Shown here: piece after piece, positions 26,808-34,981 of the stretch
Position numbering within the stretch: the first letter of the stretch is position 1
Layout: each line of letters opens with the position of its first letter
NCBI RefSeq assembly: GCF_001676155.1
Contig: NZ_LZEW01000001.1
Location: forward strand, 1,364,001 to 1,428,000
Direction: 5' to 3'
Source: Morganella psychrotolerans
GTDB lineage: Bacteria > Pseudomonadota > Gammaproteobacteria > Enterobacterales > Enterobacteriaceae
Length of the DNA: 64,000 nt
Translations under genes and position numbers: made by a program
The notes under the pieces: generated by a model
Seen by the model: the letters and a program-made list of their open reading frames with translations, nothing else
Databases searched by the model: none
What the model was told of the DNA's origin: nothing

Positions 26808-27050
26808 TCACCAGAAAGTTACGGTTATCGTTTGTGATGGGTATGGTGTTGGCGTTGGTGAAACCATTGGCGTTGTTGGGATCGGTGTTGTTACCGGTGG
26901 TATTGGTGAGCATGTGGGTATTGGCGGGCATGTTGGTTTCGGCTTCTCTGGCTCTTCACCTTTACAGCAGCACTTGCAATAGTTATTCACTATGATTTTG
27001 ATTACTGTCTGTCCATTTTCACAACAAACTTCTTTTGTCACTTCAGTCAT
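26808..27050 (-). CDS. Small Cys-cluster / Pro-rich protein, unrecognised
   Basis: 80 residues starting at the ATG that follows a GAGGAAT site by about 7 bases. The N-terminal half has a double Cys (V-C-C-E-N-G) and a cluster Y-C-K-C-C-C-K-G. The second half is a Pro/Thr-rich tail with P-I-P and T-P-T-P repeats, ending T-I-T-V-T-F-W. There is no signal peptide. The Cys pattern suggests metal binding or disulfides, and the tail should be extended. I do not recognise the family. It lies at the host/prophage border with its own terminator. Confidence 0.6.
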   Translation of the reverse strand: MTEVTKEVCCENGQTVIKIIVNNYCKCCCKGEEPEKPKPTCPPIPTCSPIPPVTTPIPTTPMVSPTPTPYPSQTITVTFW

Positions 27051-27157
27051 TTTCAATTCCTCAGATAACATAACTCAACATTGAGATGTATAAAAATACA
27101 GCATTTATGTTTCGTTTTAATCGGTATCGTTACCCAGGAGTATGACCTTATCTACTG

Positions 27158-27672
27158 TTACTTTTCATTCCTCTCTACATCTGCCTTCCGGATACCCATT
27201 AGTTGCCCGTTCACTACATCAAGTGCAGTCAGCAACGGCTCAATCCACTCAGCCGCCCAGCAATATGTCAGTCGGTGGGTGGTAATGGCACCAGCACCGG
27301 TTGTGTCAGTTATGCCGGGAGAGGAACGCATTGCTGATTCACGGAGGGTGTAGGCATGACTGAGCAGCCCGTCAGCAACAGACTGAGGAATATATAAATT
27401 GCAGGTAGACTCTTTACGGATGATGGTGCGGTATTCAATCTGTTTCTCCTGTGATTTAGCTTCTGCCTGCATGTTCCGGCTGGCATTCTCGGCAGCAGCG
27501 CGGTCAAAGATATTAAAGCTGGTGTAGGCGTTATCAATCACCTTTTGCTGATCACTTTGTCTTTATGCTGCCCTTCCGATTGCCCGGCTGACAGCAGGCT
27601 GAACATCCAAAGCCCGAAAAACACCACCGCCCATAACCAGCCGTTAAATAAGACAGAAATAATCTTTTTCAT
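27158..27672 (-). pseudogene. Rz: Prophage i-spanin Rz, frameshifted
   Basis: An ATG at 27670-27672 starts a protein with an N-terminal membrane helix (W-L-W-A-V-V-F-F-G-L-W-M-F) that stops after 43 codons. The following frame continues with a helical periplasmic domain (S-F-N-I-F-D-R-A-A-A-E-N) that ends at 27158. Together they have the layout of an Rz inner-membrane spanin, which fuses with Rz1 to disrupt the outer membrane at lysis. The total is off by one missing (or two extra) bases near 27545-27560, not in a homopolymer, so this break looks like a true mutation. Confidence 0.6.
27310..27438 (-). CDS. Rz1: Nested o-spanin lipoprotein Rz1-like, TTG start
   Basis: A 42-residue lipoprotein is encoded out of frame inside the Rz gene. 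It starts at a TTG with an AGGAG site 7 bases upstream and has a hydrophobic segment ending in the lipobox L-L-T-G-C (Cys25). Its short mature part is Pro-rich (P-T-P-S, C-V-P-L-P-A). Nested Rz/Rz1 pairs are classical in lambda-like phages. Unlike Rz it is intact here. Confidence 0.65.
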   Translation of the reverse strand: MNTAPSSVKSLPAIYIFLSLLLTGCSVMPTPSVNQQCVPLPA

Positions 27673-27674
27673 AA

Positions 27675-27827
27675 TTATTCACACTGATAATTAATCACCC
27701 CAGCCTGCGGATACCCCGGCAGCGGCTTGCAGTAATTCGGGAGTGAATACAGATAACAATCAGCCAGAAGACTGGCAGTGAGTAAAATGATAGCGGGAAT
27801 AATCGGTACTACAGAGTTCCGCAACAT
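27675..27827 (-). CDS. 50-residue membrane protein in the lysis region
   Basis: A 50-codon ORF whose ATG follows GGAG by about 8 bases and whose stop lies 2 bases before the Rz start. It has one hydrophobic segment (about residues 6-23) followed by D-C-Y-L-Y-S-L-P-N-Y-C-K-P-L-P-G-Y and three Cys. Its place between a lysozyme 3' remnant and Rz suggests a lysis-cassette accessory protein, perhaps a holin/antiholin-like or envelope protein. The family is not recognised. Confidence 0.5.
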   Translation of the reverse strand: MLRNSVVPIIPAIILLTASLLADCYLYSLPNYCKPLPGYPQAGVINYQCE

Positions 27828-28396
27828 ACCGCATTCTCCGTATTACACTGGTTAATAAGCCCCTGCCATTGTTTGCCACCGGCATAGAGAGGAGAACCAT
27901 ATTTCCAGACGCGGCGTAATTCCGCAAATAGTTCCAGTGCATAGCTGTTTGATTTCGTAGCTATCCACTGGTCGAGAATATCCACCAGCCGGATATATTT
28001 CACATCACAGAAAACTTCACGTCCGCCGAAACTGCCCTCAATCTGTTTCAGACGGCAACAATAGGTGTGATAACTCGCCGTACTCAGCTTATGACGCTTA
28101 ACCTTAGCCTCCAGATCGGCCTTATAGCGATTTATCACCCCAATCACTGACTCAGCCGTCAGTCCTTCTTTCGCCGTTTCCTGTGCCTTCTCACGCGCAA
28201 TATCTAACGACAACTCCGGCCACTGACCCAATTTACGGCCTTTTAGCTGCATCCCTTTTGGAAACTCCGCATAAATGGTAACCTTACCGCCTTTGCTGAA
28301 ATCAAATCGTAAAAAGTTATCCATTTCATACTTCGTTCTGCGGGATTTTTTGAGATAATTTAAGATAGTGACAGCAGCAGTAACACAAATTTTCAT
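27809..28396 (-). pseudogene. Integrase N-terminal part fused to a lysozyme-like 3' end
   Basis: The 195-residue frame begins like a phage tyrosine integrase: an arm-binding region (F-P-K-G-M-Q-L-K-G-R-K-L-G-x-W-P) and a core-binding helix domain (about 85-165). It then stops resembling one and ends in G-G-K-Q-W-Q-G-L-I-N-x-x-N-T-E-N-A-V-C, the kind of C terminus seen on phage lysozymes. The catalytic integrase domain is missing. A deletion joining integrase to lysozyme at about 27884 would remove the whole early region of a prophage. The residual protein cannot recombine DNA. Confidence 0.6.
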
Positions 28397-28409
28397 GTCC
28401 CGGCTTGTA

Positions 28410-28537
28410 TATACCCAACGTCATTCAAGATGCAGGCAGGCGGCAAGGGAAGCCAGACGGGGGAGCATAGATAAACTATGTGACCCGGCTGGCTGAGCGC
28501 AGCCAACGCACCTGCAGTTTGAATGAATAAGAGTATA
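28410..28537. repeat. ERIC-like imperfect palindrome (128 bp)
   Basis: The left end TATACCCAACGTCATTCA and the right end (inverted TATACTCTTATTCATTCA) match as imperfect terminal inverted repeats, and the centre contains GTGACCCGGCTGGCTGAGCG, close to the ERIC core. The length matches the 127-bp ERIC family. A second, truncated copy is at 2443. It separates the integrase fragment from the next small phage gene. Confidence 0.75.
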
Positions 28538-28627
28538 GGGCGGTTTACTGGCTTCCCAGCGTGATAACGCGGTTATATAATCAGCCTTACCGGCGTCTGC
28601 GGGGTCATTCGTAACACAAAGTTCCAT
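28421..28627 (-). CDS. Small phage gene whose 3' half is ERIC sequence
   Basis: An ATG at 28625-28627 with an AAGGAG site starts a polar protein (N-D-P-A-D-A-G-K-A-D-Y, then L-S-R-W-E-A-S-K-P-P-Y). After about 31 codons the frame runs into the ERIC-like element, which supplies the last 37 codons and the stop. The native C terminus is presumably lost. The N-terminal sequence is not a family I can name. Confidence 0.4.
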   Translation of the reverse strand: MELCVTNDPADAGKADYITALSRWEASKPPYTLIHSNCRCVGCAQPAGSHSLSMLPRLASLAACLHLE

Positions 28628-30043
28628 AAAACTCCTTATTTTGCAGTCACTTATAGCGCGGCTCACAAACTAGGGTATTTTAGGGCAGGAGTAAAGGCTT
28701 GTGTTGCTATTTTGTGTTGCTGAGCCGGTAAATACAATGTTTTGATACTGGTTATATTTACACGTAAGGGTTAAATAGTAACGTATAAGTGCAAGATATA
28801 AGTTGCTGAATTTTAAATGATTTATATGGTGATAGCGACTATGGCGTTACTGATTACTGAGCGTTGTATCAATTGTGATATGTGTGAGAGTGAGTAAATA
28901 GTTTTTGTTACTCAAGTGGTTAGAATTTGGTGTTGTGGCTTGTGTTGTTGGTTTTATTTACTTGAACAAACGGTAAACTTTGCGATAATGCAATATTATA
29001 TCGAGTACCTTCATATTAACCATTAAACATATTTATAATGTTATTATATAATTATTCTTATTTACTTTTGTTTAGTTATAAATTTAACAGTATACTTTTG
29101 AAGTATGGTAACTTTAGACTATCCATAGGCTAATATCATAGCTCAGGAACTTCTTGATTCAGTCAGACACAGTATTGATACTCAATTTGAAAAAAAAACC
29201 ATTGCTTTAATGAATTTACGAAAAAAGTGAATACATATTAAAACTATTTTATGAAGAGATTATAAGAACAGAAAATAAAAAAATTACGATAGCTACAAGT
29301 ATTATTAATTAACCTCCCATCTGTTATTAAATTCAATATCATCACTGATAGATTATTTTCACCTACATTCAAAAATTGCGTTAGGATATAATAATAAATT
29401 CTTAATTAAAATCCAATACAGGACTATAATCACAAAAAAACATATTCAATAGTTATAATAAAATAGATAAAACAATTCATGAATTTGATGATATTCGTGC
29501 ATTCAATGAAAGAAATTGTAAGTTAGAATACCATACTGATTATGATGCTTTGAAGGTGCATGAAAATCATTTTTATCATTACTATGATGCCATAAAATCC
29601 ATCTGTTAGGCATTTGGAGTGATAATCCCCCCGAAAAACCAGAGTATTTATAAGTGGAATTTTCTCGTAACATGCATAAGGGACAGCTCAGGCAAACAGA
29701 GTAAAATACACCCAATTAATTGAAATACAAATAAATACTGGCAACAAAATCACTAATTACCATATTAAATTGAAGAATTTTTGGGTTATATCGACGTATT
29801 TAATGGAGACTAAATCCCAATATCATTGAGTGAAAAATAAAATGGATATGTGATTTAGAACTCAAATTGTCTAAAAAAAAATCATTTTTAACATAAATAT
29901 CTAAAACGTTCAAAGTACTCATACAAAAAGTATAACAGAAGGGAAAACTGGAACTTATTTTAATTATGCTATATTAAAAATATCTCATTCATTGTGCTGG
30001 TGATGATTATTCCATTCGACCACTAGACTTTCATTACTAAGTT
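28628..30043. other. AT-rich decayed stretch
   Basis: This 1.4-kb stretch is much more AT-rich than the flanking prophage and T6SS DNA. Apart from the decayed coding remnant at 29105-29609 I see no gene, RNA or repeat. It leads into the GTPase gene at 30044 and probably holds the promoter of the foreign cargo. Confidence 0.5.
29105..29609 (+). pseudogene. Decayed gene remnant, helical protein
   Basis: Several plus-strand fragments read as ordinary protein: A-Q-E-L-L-D-S-V-R-H-S-I-D-T early, then L-R-K-S-E-Y-I-L-K-L-F-Y-E-E (after removing one A at about 29220), and finally K-I-D-K-T-I-H-E-F-D-D-I-R-A-F-N-E-R (after removing one A at about 29432), ending at the TAG at 29607. A TAG at codon 8 and one frame change remain unexplained. 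Fragments suggest a charged helical protein of about 165 residues. No family is recognised. Confidence 0.3.
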
Positions 30044-30841
30044 ATGGTAGTGTTTAATAAAATTATTGCGATTATGGCGGAAATTGTGATTGACGCAAGC
30101 ATAGCCCTTACCTTAACAGTTGAAGTGTATAATAGAAGAAAACCGATTTTTGATGCTGTATCTAATTGGTATATTGAAAAATTTGAAACTGATATAGTCG
30201 TAACTGGATCAGGTAATGTAGGTAAGTCCACATTAGCGGACAGGTTAACATCTGCATTATATGAGAAAAATTTTACTCCCCCAGACAAGCATTCATCTAA
30301 TATTGAACATGCCTTGATCCGTATCAATGGAGAGATTAGACCTAAGAAACTTGTAATATTACCTGGCCAAGTGGGCTTAGAATCCTATAAAGATGGAATA
30401 AAAACACATTTAGTTAATGGAGTTCGAACCTCTGGCTTAATATATGTAGTTGATTGGGGTTACAGAGTTCCTAGAGAGCAATATTCGCAATTACGCCTCA
30501 TAGCTGATGGCTTGGATTCTATTGAAAGACTAGCTGAAGATTATAGAAAGAAAGAGTTAAAACATTTCGCTGATACTATGCTACATGCTTCTGTTTCTGG
30601 CATTAATTGGTTGTTTATTGTAATTAATAAATGTGATTTATTTCCTAATAGAATAGGTGAAGTGATTAATTACTATGAAGAGTCATTCTCTCCAATCATA
30701 AATCAATATTGTAAAGAAATCAAAGTTGAATTTATGCCAATGATATCGGTTCATCGTGCGCTATCTTTTAACAAATGTAATCTCATTTCAACGGTAAACG
30801 CAATATATACACAAAAAAACAATGCTAGAAACCTTTTTTGA
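30044..30841 (+). CDS. P-loop GTPase-like protein
   Basis: 265 residues, AT-rich. The Walker A loop is G-S-G-N-V-G-K-S-T (residues 55-63), a switch-II-like P-G-Q-V-G lies at 107-111 (replacing D-x-P-G) and the guanine-specificity motif N-K-C-D follows near residue 200. This is a Ras/Era-type GTPase domain with a moderately hydrophobic N-terminal segment (about 7-27) that may contact the membrane. A second ATG 30 bases downstream could be the start. It is followed after 36 bases by a two-helix membrane protein gene, so the two probably form an operon. It lies among restriction genes in a prophage, suggesting a defence role by context only. Confidence 0.7.
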   Translation: MVVFNKIIAIMAEIVIDASIALTLTVEVYNRRKPIFDAVSNWYIEKFETDIVVTGSGNVGKSTLADRLTSALYEKNFTPPDKHSSNIEHALIRINGEIRPKKLVILPGQVGLESYKDGIKTHLVNGVRTSGLIYVVDWGYRVPREQYSQLRLIADGLDSIERLAEDYRKKELKHFADTMLHASVSGINWLFIVINKCDLFPNRIGEVINYYEESFSPIINQYCKEIKVEFMPMISVHRALSFNKCNLISTVNAIYTQKNNARNLF

Positions 30842-30877
30842 AAAAAATTAGCAGAATGTAACTTTAGGTAAGATATT

Positions 30878-31392
30878 ATGAACGATATGATAACAGAAAA
30901 AATATATCCATACTCTAAACTCATTAATAGAAAGATCTGTTTTATTAAATGATTCAATTAGATATAGACGACAAGTAATTACACGTTTATTTACAATAAA
31001 TATAATCTATTTTTTTCTCTCTTACTTTTTTTATTTTCAATATTCTGCTTTTTTTTTATTAAAAAAATGACATGCTCTCAAAAAAATATTTCATTTGAGT
31101 TAATACCATTGCTGTTTACAGCAATTTCATTAATAGCTATATTTGCAACCTTATCGGCTTATAACTTTCAAAAAAAAGAAACGTATAATAGCCTTAATCG
31201 ATATTGATATAAATCAATTAGAAAATCTTTTAAGTTATATTGATGACTATAAAATGTATTTGGAAAAAAAAAATAAATGATTCCTTTGAACGCGATGATA
31301 AGAATATAAATGTGAATGAATTGATTGATGCATTAAACCAAGCGAATTTCAAACTTAGATATATACAATTTTCATATAAAAAGAGTGTTTAA
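30878..31392 (+). CDS. Two-helix membrane protein, partner of the GTPase (needs five indel repairs)
   Basis: As written the frame is broken, but removing one base from each of five A/T runs (30897-30902, 31010-31016, 31026-31032, 31170-31177, 31264-31273) gives one 169-residue protein that starts at an ATG and ends at the stop just before a terminator. It has an N-terminal soluble helix, two membrane helices (about residues 46-68 and 80-102) and a charged helical C-terminal domain (D-I-N-Q-L-E-N-L-L-S-Y-I-D-D). The nucleotide count fits exactly (515 minus 5 is 510). Family not recognised. It is probably cotranscribed with the GTPase. Confidence 0.55.
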
Positions 31393-31405
31393 CTACACTC
31401 TTTTT
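31378..31405. terminator. Bidirectional terminator between the GTPase operon and the methylase
   Basis: A perfect stem AAAAAGAGTG / CACTCTTTTT with an 8-base loop. It overlaps the end of the membrane protein gene and lies between two convergent transcription units, so it can serve both. Confidence 0.8.
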
Positions 31406-31466
31406 ATATCCTGAAAGTTATTTATCTGTAAAACACCTTCATTTGCTATAAATAAAAAATCAATAA

Positions 31467-32558
31467 TCATTCTATTTCTAAGTTCAACTGATAAGAATTA
31501 TTATTTTTTCCTGTAATTAATTTATTTGACAACCTATTTTTCACGACACTTGCTACAACCTGAGCTAACTTACATGGCACCGCATTACCAATTTGGCTAA
31601 ATACCTTTGATTGAGGGCCAATGAATATATAATCACTAGGAAATGTTTGCAGTATAATTGCCTCACCTACAGTTAGCCTTCTCAATCTCTTTGGAGCATC
31701 ACCGTATGCTGCCTTTTTAGTGCCATCAACCAAAGATTTATGGTGCTCTTCTACCCAGCTAGGCATATCATCATATAAGTGTTCCTCGTCAATTATAGGT
31801 GTTCGATTACCCCCCATACTCGCAGGTAAAGTACTCGACCATGCATCCGGATTCAGAGGTCGACCTTGTCCATTGAATAACATTCCAGCATATGCGGATT
31901 TTCTTAGTACTGGTTTTTCAGCTAAAGTTATTTTTTGCTTTTGTTATTCTTGTATTGTTTTCACTACCAGCTCGCCCTAAATGAACAATAGCCTCACGCA
32001 AAGAAATTGCTTTTTTCTTTTTTTTACTTCAAAATCAGCAGATGTAATTTCTTTATTCTCACCTAATATCCCAAGTAAAAACATACGTTCCCGAGACTGA
32101 GGCACACCAAAGTCTTTAGCATTGAGAATAACCATAGATAAACCATATCCCAATGAATTCATTCTTCGGAATATTTCTTCTCTGATTCCCTTAAATTTAT
32201 CTAAAGTTGCCAATGATTTCACATTTTCCATAATAAAGGCTCTAGGCATAACTCTTTTTACGACGTCGCAATAGGAAAATACCAGTTTTGATCTTGGGTC
32301 ATCCAGATTCATCCTACCAGCAACCGAAAATCCTTGGCATGGAGGACCTCCTACAACTAAATCAACCCCTTTGTATTTTTCCAATTCATCAAGGTAACTT
32401 AAAATATCACCTTCATATAACATTGTATTTTGATGATTTTTTTTATATGTTTGGCATGCATATGAATCTATTTCATTTGCAGCTATAATCTCAAAACCGG
32501 CATTTTGGACACCAACATCCATGCCTCCAGCACCACTGAAAAGAGAAATCGCTTTCAT
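31467..32558 (-). CDS. Cytosine-5 DNA methyltransferase of a type II R-M system (needs three indel repairs)
   Basis: The N-terminal part shows the SAM motif F-S-G-A-G-G-M-D (residues 7-14), the catalytic G-G-P-P-C-Q-G-F-S (Cys about 77), E-N-V-K-S-L and the Q-S-R-E-R loop. After removing one base in each of T8 32018-32025, T6 32011-32016 and T6 31931-31936 the frame joins the C-terminal part with the target-recognition region and the motif R-x-L-T-V-G-E-A-I-I-L-Q-T-F-P and G-N-A-V-P. The repaired length is 362 residues. It methylates C5 of cytosine in an unknown site. It diverges from the XRE regulator and restriction gene. Confidence 0.85.
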
Positions 32559-32619
32559 CGGACCTCGCGAAATATGTGAATTTCGAATATTCCGATACTT
32601 ATAGCATAATTCTTAAATC

Positions 32620-32881
32620 ATGAATACAAAAAAAAACTATCCATAACCCTATCTACAGTGAACTAGTTACTCGTTTGGCAGAGGAACGCAAGCGTCTATG
32701 CTTATCACAGTTAGAGGTAGCCAATGCTCTTAATCTTACACAAGCTGATATATCAAAAATTGAAAATAGTGAACGGCGTTTGGATGTTTTAGAGTTAAAG
32801 AAACTTTTAGATGTTTATAGAGTATCTGAAAATAAGAAACTTCATAAAATTATAATTGATTTTTTCTGTATAGGCTCATAA
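32620..32881 (+). CDS. XRE-family controller-like regulator of the R-M system (one indel repair)
   Basis: A helix-turn-helix protein: L-S-Q-L-E-V-A-N-A-L-N-L-T-Q-A-D-I-S-K-I-E-N is a standard Cro/CI-type motif. Removing one A from the A9 run at 32628-32636 joins an ATG at 32620 to the domain and yields 86 residues. It diverges from the methylase with a 61-bp gap, where it probably binds, and its TAA overlaps the ATG of the next gene. This is the layout of a C protein that times restriction gene expression after entry. Confidence 0.7.
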
Positions 32882-34095
32882 TGAAAATAAAAGATAGAAA
32901 TGAAAAAGCAAAACAATATATTTTAGACCAACTCGAGCTTGTGGCCTCATTAACGGAGAGTGACTTTAAAGATCTAAAGAATTATCATAAATTGAAAGTC
33001 ATTGCTAGAGACCTTATTTATGTAAAGGCTATGGGGTTTAGGGGCGTTGTGGCAACTGCATTAACGGGGAAATTTCTAGACAAGGACTATGATTATTTAA
33101 ATGATTTTTATCATTGTAATCCGCGGTCTATATTCGAGAATGGAATATTCTATGCATTTCAAATAATGAAGATTCCTTGTGGAAAATCTGACCCTCTTAA
33201 TGTAGCCAAAAATAATAGTATATTAGATGAAAATTGGGCAAAGGGTAAAAGACCACAAAAAAACAGCAATGGCTGTTATAAATATGCTAAGAATGATATC
33301 CAATGAAACTGATGATATCATAAAAAATAAATATATAAATTATTTCTTTTTTAAACTTCACTCATACTCAAAAGAATGTGGTTCCATACCCATTCAAAGT
33401 TTAAAGGAAACATCTCTACCAAATCAATTGATTGCATTTAGACTAGTTAGATTTACCTTAAGGTACCCCGAGTCGGGTGCAATACCACAATTTGTGATTG
33501 CTAAAATTCTAGAATCTCTTTATAAATATTCGACTATTGATGTAATAGGAGGAACTGAAAGTGTTTTTGGTACAAATACCACATCTAAAAAACCCGCTGA
33601 CATTTGGTTGGAACAAGATAAAAAAAATATTAAACTTATACGAAATCACTGTTAAAAAAAATTGACCACAAACGCTTAGATGATAGTATTCAAGCTCTTT
33701 CAGATACGAAATGTTTAGATAAAACAATAATTTTCATATGTCGGCTACCTGATGATGTAATTACATTAGATGGTTATCAAAATGGAGCAATGATTTATAA
33801 AAATAAAACATTTAACTTTATTGATATATCTAACTTCATTCTTTCTGCAATATCTTTATTACCTAAAGAGCTACTTGATACTTTAATTCAGGATATAGAG
33901 TTATTTATTTGTTCTTATATGAGACCTGAAAAAACAAAAAAACGGTTGGAATACGATTTTCATCGATTAGTATTTTCCCACCTCCCACCGCGGATAACAA
34001 TCCGGCGCATACGCCACAATACACCCGATATCATTAGCATATGCCCCGCCGCCGCCGAGTGCGGCGAGGTCGATTACCCGTCTTACATTACCTGA
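32881..34095 (+). CDS. Probable type II restriction endonuclease, PD-(D/E)xK-like (three indel repairs)
   Basis: Removing one A from each of A7 33257-33263, A8 33620-33627 and A8 33654-33661 gives a 403-residue protein. A likely active site is P-A-D-I-W-L-E followed 10 residues later by Y-E-I-T-V-K-K, as in PD-(D/E)xK nucleases (Asp...Glu-x-Thr-Val-Lys). Location directly after the XRE gene, coupled by TAATG, and divergent from the 5mC methylase supports a restriction enzyme. The last 45 codons run in GC-richer sequence antisense to a phage tail gene, so the native C terminus may be lost or replaced. Confidence 0.65.
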
Positions 34096-34655
34096 GTTAT
34101 TAACCCCGTAACCGAATACCAGGCTGAAAAAAACTGCCTTCAACCGATGCTGAAATATAACTCAGTACCATACAACCCCGGTAGCCGGAGCGGTAATCAA
34201 GAGGTTTATCTTTATCAAACAGTGTGCCGCCAAATGTCAGATCCGTAATAATATCTTTTATTCTGAGCGGAAATTGTGATGATGAGTAAAAAAAGTGCGC
34301 CATCTTCATTATAGATATTAATACCAAAGCCTTTATTTACATCTGACTCAACAATAGGTCTGTAGATATAAATATTTAATGTATCTGATGCTACGACATT
34401 TATCTGTGTATGTGTTTTATTCCATCTATACCTGAGCATTGTTGCCTCAGTACCATCCTGCCTTGCGTTCCTGTGAAATAAAATATATTTATCCCACATA
34501 TCCGGATACTTAATTTTATACCCGGTGTCTATCCAGTGCTCATACTCTCCGCTATCTTTTGAGAAGTCGCTCATGTCTATTATTTTTTCCAGAACATACG
34601 TCACGGATGATAACAAACCTATTTCACTGCCATTAATTGAAATGACCGGTTTAAT
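33967..34655 (-). CDS. Prophage tail-tip accessory protein (two indel repairs; ATT or TTG start)
   Basis: After removing one base from A7 34288-34294 and A7 34127-34133, the minus frame reads 228 residues through to a TAA at 33967, with aromatic beta-rich sequence (W-I-D-T-G-Y, L-R-Y-R-W-N-K, Y-R-S-G-Y-R-G) and a Gly-rich L-A-A-L-G-G-G-G-A-Y near the end. An AGGAGG lies 5 bases before an in-frame ATT at 34653-34655, while the first usual start is a TTG at 34614-34616. Position just after J and a small gene suggests a tail fibre or tip protein. Family not identified. Confidence 0.55.
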
Positions 34656-34656
34656 A

Positions 34657-34981
34657 TTATCCTCCTATTAATTTAAAAACATGAATTACAGGAATAGTTG
34701 CACTCTTTACGCCATTTTTACCTGAATACGTCCATTCAACCCGGTTACCATTTACCTTTAAGTTCTCAATTATGGGATATCTTGAAGTTGTTTCTGACCG
34801 GTGTGTTACGATGGGAACGGCTATAATCTTCCCGCCGTCTTTCAGATATTTTTCATTTATAATGATTGAGTTTCTTTTAAAATCAACTTGTTCAGAATGA
34901 ATAACGGTCAGTAATGAATCAATAATATTGTCGATTTCACCTGTTTCATGATAAACATTAAATACGGTTTTTTTTTGTCAT
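34657..34981 (-). CDS. Small tail-associated protein downstream of J (one indel repair)
   Basis: The ATG overlaps the stop of J (ATGA). Removing one base from the T9 run at 34968-34976 gives a 107-residue protein (325 minus 1 is 324 bases). It is polar, with N-V-Y-H-E-T-G-E-I-D-N-I-I-D near the start and a lysine-rich middle, and ends in G-G, whose codons form the AGGAGG site for the next gene. The tight coupling places it in the tail operon. Family not recognised. Confidence 0.55.
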
